This document shows, in pieces, positions 1 to 9,083 of a stretch of DNA of 64,000 nucleotides (the stretch's first letter is position 1; every line of letters starts with the position of its first letter). Under the pieces are notes generated by a model. The model searched no databases and was not told the origin of the DNA. It saw only the letters and a program-made list of their open reading frames with translations. This DNA is from Magnetovibrio sp. (GTDB lineage: Bacteria; Pseudomonadota; Alphaproteobacteria; Rhodospirillales; Magnetovibrionaceae). The position numbers were made by a program, and so were the translations under genes. Where the stretch lies: assembly GCF_036568125.1 (NCBI RefSeq), contig NZ_DATCTF010000015.1:186001-250000 (forward strand). Reading direction: 5' to 3'.

Positions 1-581
1 GCAATTTCACGGGTGGCAGCCTCAGCCTCGAGCTTCGTCTCAGCCTCGACCACTTTGATGAACTTGTTGATCTCGTCAATAACGCCGACCTGCCCGTCGA
101 GCGCAACGCGCATTTGATGCAGCGCTTGATTGTTGTTACCGCTTTCGACCACCAGGGCCATGGCGTTGTCGATGGAGGGGCGCAATTGAGAAATTCGCTT
201 AATCACCCTATCCATGGCTTTTTGTTCCCGCGGGGTGACATGCAAATCAATCAGTCTGTCGCGGGCCAATAAAAAGCTGACAGCCTTGGCATTGTAGGTT
301 TCGCGTTGTGCATCACGATCGAAAAAATCGTCCATGGTGGTCGCGAAGGTCAGATGGAAAGAACGCTCGCGCACCGCCTCGCGCATCAAGAACGCCGCCC
401 GCACCTTTTCGCGAAACAACGCGTCGCGCTGCCAAGCGCCACGAGTTTGCTCCAAATGTTGGAACCCAATGTAAATGCTGCCAAGCATACAGGCGAGAAT
501 GGCGGCAAAGCCAAGAGATAAGGCAGCGGTTGTGTGTCGAAAAATATGCACGCTCCCCCCCGGAAGTGTACGGCGCCTCAT
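1..581 (-). CDS. Membrane sensor protein, probably histidine kinase (N-terminal part, cut by window edge)
   Basis: The frame runs off the left edge, so only about the first 193 residues are present. A short basic N-terminus is followed by one hydrophobic segment (about residues 15-38) and a helical extracytoplasmic region. That region aligns without gaps to the sensor of the kinase at 947-3262; both carry an MR-E/D motif, then DD-F/Y-FDRD, then a PRE motif. The kinase core is inferred from this homology and lies outside the window. The ATG at 581 is chosen over the in-frame ATG at 590 because GGAG sits six bases upstream of it. A methyl-accepting protein or a cyclase receptor with the same sensor is possible. 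Confidence 0.7.
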   Translation of the reverse strand, partial: MRRRTLPGGSVHIFRHTTAALSLGFAAILACMLGSIYIGFQHLEQTRGAWQRDALFREKVRAAFLMREAVRERSFHLTFATTMDDFFDRDAQRETYNAKAVSFLLARDRLIDLHVTPREQKAMDRVIKRISQLRPSIDNAMALVVESGNNNQALHQMRVALDGQVGVIDEINKFIKVVEAETKLEAEAATREI

Positions 582-660
582 GTGCTCCATGATTAGGGGC
601 GCATTAAATCAGTCACAACCTAAGATGTCGAGGGTGCAAAAGCATTAACCGCAAATGGTG

Positions 661-879
661 CTAAAGCGCGGTCTCTTGGCTGGCAACACGCCCAAGGTCG
701 GTCACGCTGGCCTTATTGAACCCAGCGCCGAACGGCTTGACGTTCAACCACCCCGCCGACTCGCATTCCTTTAGCGTGCGGTACAAAACGGTGCCGTTAT
801 CTTCTGACGGAACGGCTATATCACCGGATTGTACAATCAGTTCAAGCAACAAGCGTTGCTGCGGCAATACATTCCTCAT
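661..879 (-). CDS. Small winged-helix-like protein, function unknown
   Basis: A 72-residue soluble protein with no signal or membrane segment. The order helix, LYRTLKECESAGWL-type helix, then a short beta region ending TDLGR resembles a minimal winged-helix fold of the kind found in small DNA-binding proteins. This is a fold guess, not a family assignment. Start: the ATG at 879 follows AAGGGGAC at good spacing, while the ATG at 894 would put that Shine-Dalgarno inside the gene. It lies between two kinases with homologous sensors on the same strand, so it may belong to the same signalling cluster. Confidence 0.6.
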   Translation of the reverse strand: MRNVLPQQRLLLELIVQSGDIAVPSEDNGTVLYRTLKECESAGWLNVKPFGAGFNKASVTDLGRVASQETAL

Positions 880-946
880 AATGTCCCCTTGCATATTTTT
901 TTTGCAGATTATGCATTTCTATTTCACTTGAAAAGGCTTGTATGCG

Positions 947-3262
947 TCAACGCCACACGACGCGTTCAGGGGGGAACGTGACAATGGCGTCGGTACCTTT
1001 GCCCGGCGCGCTCTGCAACACCAACGTGCCGCCGTGTTTTTGGATCAGTTTACGGCTCAACGGCAAGCCCAAACCGGCACCATCGTACTTGCGTGCTAGG
1101 GAACTGTCGACTTGGCCGAACATTTCGAAAACCGTTTCCAGGTCTGGCGTTGCGATGCCAATGCCATTGTCGGCGACCACGATCCGAAACTCACCGCCCG
1201 GTTCACCTTCGGTCCGCACCTGGACGGTTCCACCTGAGTTCGTGAACTTGATGGCATTGTGCAGCAAATTCAACAACACCTGCTTAATGCGGCGATGATC
1301 CCCTTTCAAAGCCGGTAACGTGCCGGTAGCGCTTGAGCTTAGATCGATGCCTGATTCCGTAGCGCGTATTTGACATACGCCCAAGCACTCCTCGATCAGC
1401 TCGCCGACCTCGAACTCTTCCTCATCCAACGCAAATTCGTCCGTCTCGATGCGCGAAACGTCCAGCAAATCGTTGATCAAGCCATAGAGGTGATGACCTG
1501 ACCCAGAAATGTGTTTCAGATAATCCTTGTAACGATCGGCCCCCACCGGTCCGTACAATTCTTTTTCCATCATTTCGGAATAGCCGATGATCGCGTTCAA
1601 GGGCGTGCGCAGTTCATGGGACATGTTGGCCAGGAATTCCGTTTTGGTCCGATTGGCCATTTCCGCACGTTCTTTTTCTTGGCGCAACTCGTCGTCTTTG
1701 TAATGGCGGTGAATAACGCCCGCCAGCGTATCGGCGACGGACCATACCAAACGGCGCTCGTGGTCGGTGACTTTATGCGCCAAGGGAATATACAGGTTCA
1801 ACACGCCCAAATTGTCGTTGGCATAATTGATCGGCACACAAAAATGACCATGATCGTTTGAACTGCTCAGGCGTCGTTCGTGATCGTCGTCGACGCACGA
1901 CTTCTCGACGTCCTGCATGGTTTGCGCCGCACGTCCGCACAGGCACTGCCCCAACCCCACCTCGCTGCACATCGACTGGACGCCTTCGGCAAGGTTGGAT
2001 TGCGCACGCATTTTGAGACGCCCTCGTTTCCGATCCGTCAAGAAAATGCAGCCCTTGCCCAAGGAAGCGAGGTTGTGACGATCCAAAATCATCTCCAACG
2101 CCGCCTGCAAGATGTGGTCGAGATCGTCCGAGTTCAAAGACAGGCGCAAGATCGAAGATACGATCGCATTGTCGTCCGCCAACAGCCGGGCCTCATGCTC
2201 GGCGCGCTTTTGCGCGGAGATATCGCTGATCACACCGACGAACTTGGTCAGGTCACCGACCTGCATGCGGCTGATCGCCAACCAAATGGGGAACTGACTA
2301 CCGTCTTTGCGCACCCCCACCAGTTCCCGCCCGATGCCAATGATTTTCGGATGACCGCCTTCCAGGTAGTTTTCCATATAACCATCGTGATGGCGGGCAT
2401 CATGGCCGGGCATCAAGACGCTGACGTTACGCCCGATGATTTCTTCGGCCACGTGCCCGAAGATACGCTCGCACGCGGGATTGAAGCTCTCGATCCGGCC
2501 ACGCCCATCGGTGGTGACGATGCCGTCCGCCGCCGTTTCGATGATGGTGCGATAGTAGGTGTCGCGCTCGCCCAGCTGATTGGTGCGCTCGACCACCCGC
2601 TGTTCCAGTTCCTTGGTATGGGCGAGTTCCCGCCGCACCACGAACACCCCGATGACGGACGACAAAGCAAACAGAAACACCCCCAAAACAGGAATAACCT
2701 GCATTTCCTTGGTGCGGAGTTTTTCCAAGTTTACGCGTTGCTTGCCGGTTTCATCCTCCACCTCGGCGATAAAGGTGTTGAGCGCATCGTGGACCTTCCC
2801 ATAATCCGCAAGCGCCTGAGCGATGTGAGCCTGCGTGTCCGCGCTCGATTGGTTCTCCACGGCCAAGTCCATGGCGGCTTCGGAACTGGGTTGGGAAATA
2901 CGCGCCGCGCTCAAGATGCGATCGAAGGCTGTGCGCTCACGTGGGCTGAGGCTGAGCATGTTCATACGCTGATGCGCAACGATGAAATTTGCCGCGTGCA
3001 GGTTCATTTCCAGACGCAACTGATCGCGATCGAAATAGTCGTCCAGCGCCATGACGCGAAACAGGCTGAGGGTGTGCTTGTCCGCAGAGTCTCTCATTTG
3101 ATAAAGAGCAAAGTTCTTTTCCAGCAGTTCGGCGTTGATCCGGTCGTTTTCTTGGATCGTGCTGATATGAAAGAAGAACAGCCCCACCAGCCCAGCCATG
3201 CCCAAAAGGATCACGGCGAAGCCTGCAATCAAAATCGTGGTGTTTTGTATGCGAACGATCAT
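947..3262 (-). CDS. Membrane PAS-GAF sensor histidine kinase
   Basis: A 771-residue kinase: membrane segment 9-31, a helical periplasmic sensor about 32-187, second membrane segment about 189-210, a short coiled linker, PAS about 235-355, GAF about 370-520, HisKA with SHELRTP (phospho-His 549) and HATPase to about 765 (N box near 668, DNGIGI, GAGLGL). No receiver domain is attached, so the partner regulator is elsewhere. The PAS domain resembles FixL: a His at 292 and an Arg at 312 have the same 20-residue spacing as the heme ligand and distal Arg of FixL, but heme binding is only a possibility. Its sensor is homologous to that of the truncated gene at 1-581. Confidence 0.93.
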   Translation of the reverse strand: MIVRIQNTTILIAGFAVILLGMAGLVGLFFFHISTIQENDRINAELLEKNFALYQMRDSADKHTLSLFRVMALDDYFDRDQLRLEMNLHAANFIVAHQRMNMLSLSPRERTAFDRILSAARISQPSSEAAMDLAVENQSSADTQAHIAQALADYGKVHDALNTFIAEVEDETGKQRVNLEKLRTKEMQVIPVLGVFLFALSSVIGVFVVRRELAHTKELEQRVVERTNQLGERDTYYRTIIETAADGIVTTDGRGRIESFNPACERIFGHVAEEIIGRNVSVLMPGHDARHHDGYMENYLEGGHPKIIGIGRELVGVRKDGSQFPIWLAISRMQVGDLTKFVGVISDISAQKRAEHEARLLADDNAIVSSILRLSLNSDDLDHILQAALEMILDRHNLASLGKGCIFLTDRKRGRLKMRAQSNLAEGVQSMCSEVGLGQCLCGRAAQTMQDVEKSCVDDDHERRLSSSNDHGHFCVPINYANDNLGVLNLYIPLAHKVTDHERRLVWSVADTLAGVIHRHYKDDELRQEKERAEMANRTKTEFLANMSHELRTPLNAIIGYSEMMEKELYGPVGADRYKDYLKHISGSGHHLYGLINDLLDVSRIETDEFALDEEEFEVGELIEECLGVCQIRATESGIDLSSSATGTLPALKGDHRRIKQVLLNLLHNAIKFTNSGGTVQVRTEGEPGGEFRIVVADNGIGIATPDLETVFEMFGQVDSSLARKYDGAGLGLPLSRKLIQKHGGTLVLQSAPGKGTDAIVTFPPERVVWR

Positions 3263-3561
3263 GTTTGCGCCCGATTAATTCGGATAGCCATGATTGTCCT
3301 TCTCCCCCTCATTTCGCTAAACGGCTCCGCCAAGTTTGACCAGCAGTCCAACGCGATCTGCACCCCCGTACATTCGGTGTCTTTTACTAAATTTATTGCA
3401 ATTGTAATACTTAAAATTTTCGCATTCAGGTTGATTAAGTGTGCAAACTTTAATTCTACACCTTCGCCCGCCATGACAACAGAACCCGATTGGCGTTAGC
3501 CAAACACGCCCCCACAGTGTATACCGGGGCCCACATTTGAGATAATTCAGGAGCAGATCCC
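3263..3561. other. AT-rich divergent spacer, no gene seen
   Basis: About 300 bases separate the divergently transcribed kinase and parvulin genes. The stretch 3375-3450 is clearly AT-rich and probably holds promoters for both directions, but no convincing -35/-10 pair was found. AGGAG at 3550-3554 is the parvulin ribosome binding site. Confidence 0.5.
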
Positions 3562-3882
3562 ATGTCCGACACCGTTTCCGCCTCTCACATCCTGTTGATG
3601 TACGCAGGTTCGATGCGTTCTTCCGCCACCCGTTCGAAAGATGACGCCAAGGCGCAGATCGAAGCCCTTAAAGCCGAAATCGACGGCGGTGCGGACTTCG
3701 CCGAACTGGCCAAACAGCACTCCGATTGCCCGTCCGGCGCCGATGGCGGCTCGCTGGGTTCGTTCGGCAAAGGCCAAATGGTCAAGGAATTCGAAGACAC
3801 CACCTTCGCCATGGAAGTCGGCGCGGTCAGCGACGTTGTGGAAACCGCTTTCGGTTATCACCTGATCCAGCGCACCGGCTGA
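3562..3882 (+). CDS. Parvulin-type peptidyl-prolyl isomerase
   Basis: A 106-residue single-domain parvulin that would catalyse cis/trans isomerisation of prolyl bonds. Family marks are ASHIL at the N-terminus, the central segment with FAELAKQHSDCPS, GGSLG-FGKGQM, and the C-terminal FGYHLI strand. There is no signal peptide or SurA/PpiD-type chaperone domain, so it is likely cytoplasmic, like E. coli PpiC. The start has AGGAG eight bases upstream. The gene is monocistronic: AT-rich spacer upstream and a strong terminator directly downstream. Confidence 0.93.
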   Translation: MSDTVSASHILLMYAGSMRSSATRSKDDAKAQIEALKAEIDGGADFAELAKQHSDCPSGADGGSLGSFGKGQMVKEFEDTTFAMEVGAVSDVVETAFGYHLIQRTG

Positions 3883-3903
3883 GCCGTCACACGCGACGCG
3901 ACG

Positions 3904-3938
3904 AAGCCCCCTCGGCCGCTTGGCTGCGGGGGCTTTTT
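3904..3938 (+). terminator. Rho-independent terminator after the parvulin gene
   Basis: AGCCCCC at 3905-3911 pairs with GGGGGCT at 3928-3934 and is followed by a T run. It begins 22 bases after the parvulin stop codon. Confidence 0.85.
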
Positions 3939-4094
3939 CATGCACGTATGACGCGTTTCACAGCGGGAATAATCCGTCCGTCATATGGTCATGCGGACAC
4001 TGAGCCGATATACGTTTAGGTGCTCTTGTCTATATCGATTCGTGCGATAAAAACCACACGCACAGCCTAGCCAATATGAGAGTGGACCCCATCC

Positions 4095-4280
4095 ATGGAC
4101 GATCAAAGCCGTCTTGACCTCATCCTCACCCAAGCACGCATCGCCAAAGCCGCGATGACCACCGAACTGAGCCTGTCGCAAGAGCAGCTGGCGCGTAACC
4201 TCAACCAAGCCCAGCTTGCGTTGGAAGCCATCGTGTTGCTGGCCGACCCCGATTTCCACAACAATTCCACCGCCACCTGA
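4095..4280 (+). CDS. Small hypothetical protein (61 aa)
   Basis: A short, soluble, mostly helical protein rich in Ala, Leu and Gln, with a middle segment of two amphipathic helices and a polar tail. No family was recognised. Support for a real gene is a GAGAGTGGA ribosome binding site upstream of the ATG, GC-rich third positions like its neighbours, and a place in the gap between the parvulin terminator and the ABC transporter. It could be a small regulatory or partner protein, or a chance frame. Confidence 0.45.
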   Translation: MDDQSRLDLILTQARIAKAAMTTELSLSQEQLARNLNQAQLALEAIVLLADPDFHNNSTAT

Positions 4281-4387
4281 CCCTCCCCTCGCGGTTATTT
4301 TTTCTCATCCGGCCATGGTATCGCGGGCGCATCGTGCCTATTATCTAAGGCACTGATTCTTCAACTGCCCAAGGATCCTCCTCCCCG

Positions 4388-6271
4388 ATGAGAGGCATGG
4401 CCCGCCCGTCCGCACAGCCGGTCAATCCCGGCCCCAAACACACCCAGCGCAGCGAATGGCAGACCATCCGCGCGCTGCTGCCGTATCTGTGGCCCGCAGC
4501 GCGCTTGGACTTGCGCATGCGTGTGGCGATGGCGATGGCGTTGCTGCTGGCGGCCAAGGGCGCGACCGTGGTGGTGCCGGTGATCTTGAAGCACGCGGTC
4601 GACCAGCTCAGCGCGCCGAGCCTGGCCGCCGGGCTCGCCGCCGTGCCGGTGGCGTTGCTGTTGGCCTACGGCGCGGCGCGGATCATCTCGTTGACGTTCA
4701 AGGAGATGCAGGCCGCGGTGTTCGCCAAGGTCACCCACCACGCGATCCGCGAAGTGGCGTTGCGGACGTTCAAACACCTGCACAAACTGTCTTTGCGCTT
4801 TCATTTGGAGCGCCAGACCGGCGGCCTCAGCCGCGCGATCGAACGCGGCACCATGGGCATCGAATTCCTGCTGCGCATGATGCTGTTCAACATCATTCCC
4901 ACCATGGTCGAAATCGCCCTGGTCGGGGTGCTGTTGTGGACCATGTTGAGCCCGCTGTTCGCGATGGCGACGCTGGGCACCATCGCGGCTTACGTGGCGT
5001 GGACGCTGGTGTTGACCAACTGGCGCACGCGCTTTCGCCGCCAAATGAACGACAACGATTCCAGTGCCCACACCAAGGCCATCGACAGCCTGCTGAATTA
5101 TGAAACCGTCAAATACTTCGGCAACGAAGCGCACGAGGCCAAGCGTTTCGACGTTGCGTTGGCGGGCTATGAAAAGGCCGCGATCAAGTCCAAGACCTCG
5201 CTGGCGCTGCTCAACACCGGCCAGGGCGCGATCATCGCGGTGGGCGTGACCATCGTCATGCTGATGGCGGGCTTCGGCGTGCAAGCGGGCGAGTTGACGG
5301 TCGGCGACTTCGTGTTGGTCAACACCTACCTGTTGCAGCTGTACCTGCCGCTGAACTTCCTCGGTTCCGCGTACCGCGAAATCAAGCACTCGCTGACCGA
5401 CATGGAAGACATGTTCACCCTGATGGACGCCAATGCCGAGGTCGAGGACGCGCCCGGCGCGCCCCGGCTCGACGCATCCAGGGGCGAGGTCAGCTTTGAA
5501 AACGTCACGTTCGCGTATGATCCGCGCCGCCCGGTGCTGAAAAACGTCAGCTTCACCGTGCCACCCGGAAAGTCGGTGGCCATCGTCGGCGCGTCGGGCG
5601 CGGGCAAATCGACCATCTCGCGGTTGCTGTTTCGCTTTTACGACGTCAGCGCCGGACGCATCCTGATCGACGGCCAAGACATCCGCGACGTGGCGCAAAG
5701 CAGCCTGCGCGCCGCCATCGGCATCGTGCCGCAAGACACGGTGCTGTTCAACGACACCATCCGCTACAACGTCGCCTACGGCCGCCCCGGCGCGACAGCG
5801 GACGAGATCGAGCACGCCGCCAAGCTCGCCAAGATCCACGACTTCGTGCAAACCCTTCCCGACGGCTACGACACCGTGGTCGGCGAACGCGGGCTGAAAC
5901 TGTCGGGCGGCGAAAAGCAACGCGTCGCCATCGCCCGCACGATCTTGAAAGCGCCGCAGATCTTGCTGTTCGACGAAGCCACCTCGGCGCTCGACACCCA
6001 CACGGAAAAAGAAATCCAAACCTCGCTCAGCGAAGTCGCCGCGGGCCGCACCACGCTGGCCATCGCGCACCGCCTGTCGACCGTGGTCGATTCAGACGAA
6101 ATCCTGGTCCTCGACCAAGGCGAAATCGTCGAGCGCGGCGCCCACGCCCAACTGCTGGAAAAAGGCGGCTTGTATGCCACCATGTGGCAACGCCAGCAAG
6201 AAGCGTCGGAAGCGATGGAGACGTTAGAGCGGACCGGGGAAGGCAAGGAGGTTCTTGGGGCCGCTCAATAA
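4388..6271 (+). CDS. atm1: Atm1/HMT1-type ABC exporter (fused membrane and ATPase domains)
   Basis: A 627-residue half-transporter that works as a homodimer. Residues about 25-330 form six membrane helices; about 365-600 form the ATPase, with Walker A GASGAGKST, signature LSGGEKQR, Walker B ILLFDEATSALD and the H-loop IAHRLST. The family exports glutathione-bound sulfur or metal species and is tied to Fe-S homeostasis and heavy-metal tolerance, which suits a window holding the whole isc operon. Start ATG 4388 is preceded by AAGGA at longish spacing; ATG 4397 is an alternative. Its last 78 bases before the divergent tail are repeated as a degraded copy at 7197-7274. Confidence 0.92.
   Translation: MRGMARPSAQPVNPGPKHTQRSEWQTIRALLPYLWPAARLDLRMRVAMAMALLLAAKGATVVVPVILKHAVDQLSAPSLAAGLAAVPVALLLAYGAARIISLTFKEMQAAVFAKVTHHAIREVALRTFKHLHKLSLRFHLERQTGGLSRAIERGTMGIEFLLRMMLFNIIPTMVEIALVGVLLWTMLSPLFAMATLGTIAAYVAWTLVLTNWRTRFRRQMNDNDSSAHTKAIDSLLNYETVKYFGNEAHEAKRFDVALAGYEKAAIKSKTSLALLNTGQGAIIAVGVTIVMLMAGFGVQAGELTVGDFVLVNTYLLQLYLPLNFLGSAYREIKHSLTDMEDMFTLMDANAEVEDAPGAPRLDASRGEVSFENVTFAYDPRRPVLKNVSFTVPPGKSVAIVGASGAGKSTISRLLFRFYDVSAGRILIDGQDIRDVAQSSLRAAIGIVPQDTVLFNDTIRYNVAYGRPGATADEIEHAAKLAKIHDFVQTLPDGYDTVVGERGLKLSGGEKQRVAIARTILKAPQILLFDEATSALDTHTEKEIQTSLSEVAAGRTTLAIAHRLSTVVDSDEILVLDQGEIVERGAHAQLLEKGGLYATMWQRQQEASEAMETLERTGEGKEVLGAAQ
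6165..6242 (+). repeat. Direct repeat, copy 1 (3' part of the Atm1-type gene)
   Basis: Seventy-eight bases inside the 3' end of the exporter gene match 7197-7274 at 67 of 78 positions by manual count, without gaps. Homology stops on both sides. The copies bracket the dioxygenase gene. Confidence 0.85.
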
Positions 6272-6384
6272 CGCTCAGCTTGTTTCGAAACGGGAAACAC
6301 TCTTGTTCCGCTGTAACCGCTTATTTGGAAGACCAGGATGGCTATATCTTAGACGAACGAAATCGAGATTCTAAGGATGCCGAC

Positions 6385-7164
6385 ATGACACCATTGCCGT
6401 CCCTCTTTATCTCTCATGGCGCTCCATCGATTGTCACGGAACCCATTGCAGCGCATGACTTCCTCACCACCTTGGCCGATCGGCTGCCTAAACCGCACGC
6501 CATTCTTTCGGTTTCGGCACATTGGGAAACCACCAATCCGACGCTATCTAGAGATCCAAATCCGGAAACGGTTTACGATTTTTACGGATTTCCCAAACAC
6601 TTATACGACATCACCTATCCCGCGCCCGGCGCACCCGCCGTGGCCGACAATGCGGCGCAGCTTCTACGCGATGCCGACATAGACGCCGACGTGACAGACA
6701 CGCGCGGGTTCGACCATGGCACCTGGACGCCGCTGGCGCTGGCTTATCCAGATGCGGACATCCCCACCGCCCAACTTTCGGTCCAGCCGGATCGCCCTCC
6801 CCTGTTTCATTTTAAGCTGGGTCAAGCCCTGGCCCCACTCAGGCAACAGGGTATTTTGATCCTCGGCTCGGGGGCCCTGACCCATAATCTCCCGGCGGCG
6901 TTTCGCCACGATCACGACACCCCGCCCCCATGGGTCATGGACTTCGTCGATTGGGTTCACGACGCGCTGGTGCAAGGGCGCGTTGAGGATCTTGTCAACT
7001 ATATGGAAACGGCCCCCCATGGCGCACAAAACCACCCGACACCGGAACACTTCCTGCCCCTGTTTGTCGCGTTAGGCGCGGCAAGCCCCGATGCCACGGC
7101 CCTGCGGATGCACCACAGCATGGATTATGGGGTTTTGGCGATGGACATGTATCAATTCACGTGA
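6385..7164 (+). CDS. ygiD: DODA-type extradiol aromatic ring-opening dioxygenase
   Basis: A 259-residue protein of the LigB/DODA family, related to plant 4,5-DOPA dioxygenase and E. coli YgiD; the family opens catechol rings using a metal held by histidines. Visible motifs are ISHGAPS near the N-terminus, SAHWE, GFDHGTW, GSGALTHN, and HHSMDYG at the C-terminus, which together supply the metal and catalytic histidines. The frame extends upstream to 6184 inside the exporter gene, but ATG 6385 has AAGGA at eight bases and begins exactly where the family begins. The real substrate is unknown. It sits between two copies of the exporter 3' end, which suggests insertion. Confidence 0.9.
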   Translation: MTPLPSLFISHGAPSIVTEPIAAHDFLTTLADRLPKPHAILSVSAHWETTNPTLSRDPNPETVYDFYGFPKHLYDITYPAPGAPAVADNAAQLLRDADIDADVTDTRGFDHGTWTPLALAYPDADIPTAQLSVQPDRPPLFHFKLGQALAPLRQQGILILGSGALTHNLPAAFRHDHDTPPPWVMDFVDWVHDALVQGRVEDLVNYMETAPHGAQNHPTPEHFLPLFVALGAASPDATALRMHHSMDYGVLAMDMYQFT

Positions 7165-7196
7165 TTATCCCGCGTGTGCCCATCGTCAGGACATAC

Positions 7197-7309
7197 GCGG
7201 CTTATTTGTCACCGTGCGGCAACGCCAATAAGAGGCGGCGGAAGCGATGGAGACGTTGGAGCGGACGGGGGAAGCGCGAGACGCGCTAGCAGTAGAAGTG
7301 GCGGAATAG
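7197..7309 (+). pseudogene. Degraded 3'-end fragment of an Atm1-type ABC exporter gene
   Basis: Read in the frame matching the exporter, this stretch gives a tail with RQRQ, a stop (CAA changed to TAA), then EAxEAMETLERTGE and a different ending to a TAG at 7307-7309. The first 78 bases are 86% identical to 6165-6242. It has no start and no ATPase domain. It is either the displaced original 3' end of the exporter gene or the remains of a second exporter. The stop codon in its middle shows it is not translated as a C-terminus. Confidence 0.8.
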
Positions 7310-7331
7310 AACAGCACCTACACTGTCACAT

Positions 7332-7949
7332 TTAACGGACTCTTTTAATTATAAGATTTGCTCGATCATGAGGCCGCTTATTTCGATGATACATAATTAG
7401 TTCTTTATCTAGGCGACCTGGTTCCTCACCACTCCCCCCCAGCAACATTTTTTCACGTCTATCAAGAAGGTATGAACAAGTTTCATCCCCATACAGAACT
7501 TCATACTCTTCGATGCCTTCAGAATCAGTTTCAGAATGCTGACGTGTTGTTTCCATTACATAAATTCGAAATTGAGATTCCTTACCTATTTTTTCAAGCA
7601 CGTCATCAGCCATACAGCCTTCAATGACAACACCCCCCTTTTTTATGAGCGACTGCTCCACTTCTTCCTTCAAGGCTTCAACTCTCACACTACCCACGAA
7701 ACGACCCTGTTCTCTCACCAAGTAATCATCAATATTAATATGAGAAACAGACAGCATGCGAGAAATATGACCGGATATTTCAGACTTACCAACACCATTA
7801 AACCCATCCAATGTGATTATTTTTACTTTAGATGGCAGTATGGGCAATATATGTTTCGAGACAAATTCAGAAATAATTTCATCTTTATTGCTCGCATCGG
7901 ATGGAATTTCATCAATCGAAATTTGAGGAATATCTGGTGGTATCGCCAC
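7332..7949 (-). CDS. P-loop kinase of uridine-kinase-like type, AT-rich
   Basis: A 205-residue protein with Walker A GFNGVGKS at about 49-56, an INIDDYLV segment at about 71-78 like the substrate-side acidic motif of uridine/nucleoside kinases, and a GGVVIEGCM strand near 105-113. It probably phosphorylates a small molecule; the substrate cannot be told. The start is GTG at 7949; its ribosome binding site GAGAAGGGG is formed by the last codons of mnmA, whose stop lies only three bases upstream. Base composition differs from the surroundings: two sampled 60-base lines have 24 and 19 G+C, against 35 in a sampled mnmA line. This suggests recent acquisition. Confidence 0.8.
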   Translation of the reverse strand: MAIPPDIPQISIDEIPSDASNKDEIISEFVSKHILPILPSKVKIITLDGFNGVGKSEISGHISRMLSVSHINIDDYLVREQGRFVGSVRVEALKEEVEQSLIKKGGVVIEGCMADDVLEKIGKESQFRIYVMETTRQHSETDSEGIEEYEVLYGDETCSYLLDRREKMLLGGSGEEPGRLDKELIMYHRNKRPHDRANLIIKRVR

Positions 7950-7952
7950 GAG

Positions 7953-9083
7953 CTACCCCTTCTCAATCCATCCCCCGCCCAACAACCGCTCTCCATCATA
8001 GAACACGCAAGCTTGTCCCGGCGCGATCCCGGCGAAGGGTTCTTTTAGGGTGACCGTGGCGCGGCCGTTTTCTGTTGGGCTGACGCGGGCCGGGACCAGG
8101 GGGCTGGTGGAGCGGAGTTTGACGGTGCAGTCGAACCCGTCTTGGGGCATGGCGTCACCGTCGCCGAGCCAGTTGACCTCGCGGATGGTCAGGGCGCGCT
8201 TGAGCAGCTCTTCCTTCGCGCCGACCACCACGCGGTTGTTGTCGGCGTCGATTTCCAACACGTAGATCGGTTCCGGGGCGGAGATGCCAAGGCCCTTGCG
8301 TTGGCCAACGGTGTATTTGATCACGCCGTCATGCGTGCCCAAGACGTTGCCGTCGAGGTCGACGATGTCGCCGGGATCGAGCGCGCCGGGGCGCAGCTTT
8401 TCGACCACATCGAGATACTTGCCCTGGGGCACGAAGCAGATGTCTTGGCTGTCGGGCTTGGCGGCGATGTCGAGGCCGAGGCGCTTGGCTTCGGCGCGGG
8501 CCTCGTCCTTAGTGCACGCGCCGAGCGGAAACCACAGCATGTCGAGCGCGGCTTGCGGGGTGGTGAACAGAAAATAGCTTTGGTCGCGGTTGTGGTCCTG
8601 GCCGCGATGCAGTTCGGCCCGCCCGCCCGTGTTGTCGGGACCGTCGAGGCGGCGCACGTAATGCCCGGTGACCAGCGCATCGGCGCCCAGGTCCTTGGCC
8701 TTGTCGAGCAGGTCCTTGAACTTGACCGTGTCGTTGCAATGCACGCACGGGATCGGCGTTTCGCCTTTGAGGTAGGTGTCGGCGAACACCTCCATCACCT
8801 GTTCCTTGAAGCGCTGTTCGAAATCGAGCACGTAGTGCGGGATGCCGATGTGGTCGGCGACGCGGCGCGCGTCGTGAATGTCGCGGCCCGCGCAGCAGGT
8901 GCCGGGCTTGTCGATGGCGACCCCGTGGTCATAAAGCTGCAAGGTGATGCCGACGACGTCGAAGCCCGCCTCTTTCAGCAGCGCCGCGGTGACGGAGCTG
9001 TCCACCCCGCCGGACATGGCGACCACCACGCGGGTTTCGGACGCGGGCTTTGCAAACGCGCTTGCGGGCAGGTCGAGTTTCAT
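7953..9083 (-). CDS. mnmA: tRNA-specific 2-thiouridylase MnmA
   Basis: A 376-residue enzyme that thiolates U34 in the anticodons of Lys, Glu and Gln tRNAs using ATP and persulfide sulfur. It shows the PP-loop SGGVDSS near residue 25, the CVHCN site with the first catalytic Cys, the DSQDICFVP segment with the second, and the C-terminal beta-barrel region ending GGGWIEKG. Its sulfur is expected to come from IscS, encoded further along in this window. The ATG overlaps the stop of the DUF599 gene upstream (ATGA), so the two are translationally coupled. Confidence 0.97.
   Translation of the reverse strand: MKLDLPASAFAKPASETRVVVAMSGGVDSSVTAALLKEAGFDVVGITLQLYDHGVAIDKPGTCCAGRDIHDARRVADHIGIPHYVLDFEQRFKEQVMEVFADTYLKGETPIPCVHCNDTVKFKDLLDKAKDLGADALVTGHYVRRLDGPDNTGGRAELHRGQDHNRDQSYFLFTTPQAALDMLWFPLGACTKDEARAEAKRLGLDIAAKPDSQDICFVPQGKYLDVVEKLRPGALDPGDIVDLDGNVLGTHDGVIKYTVGQRKGLGISAPEPIYVLEIDADNNRVVVGAKEELLKRALTIREVNWLGDGDAMPQDGFDCTVKLRSTSPLVPARVSPTENGRATVTLKEPFAGIAPGQACVFYDGERLLGGGWIEKG

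Noticed and set aside
1880-3499. Open frame of 539 codons antisense to the PAS-GAF kinase
   Set aside because: The kinase domains are on the other strand and no motif is visible in this frame.
4361-6070. Open frame of 569 codons antisense to the Atm1-type gene
   Set aside because: Rich in Arg, His and Gly as expected for the reverse of GC-rich coding DNA; the sense strand has all ABC transporter motifs.
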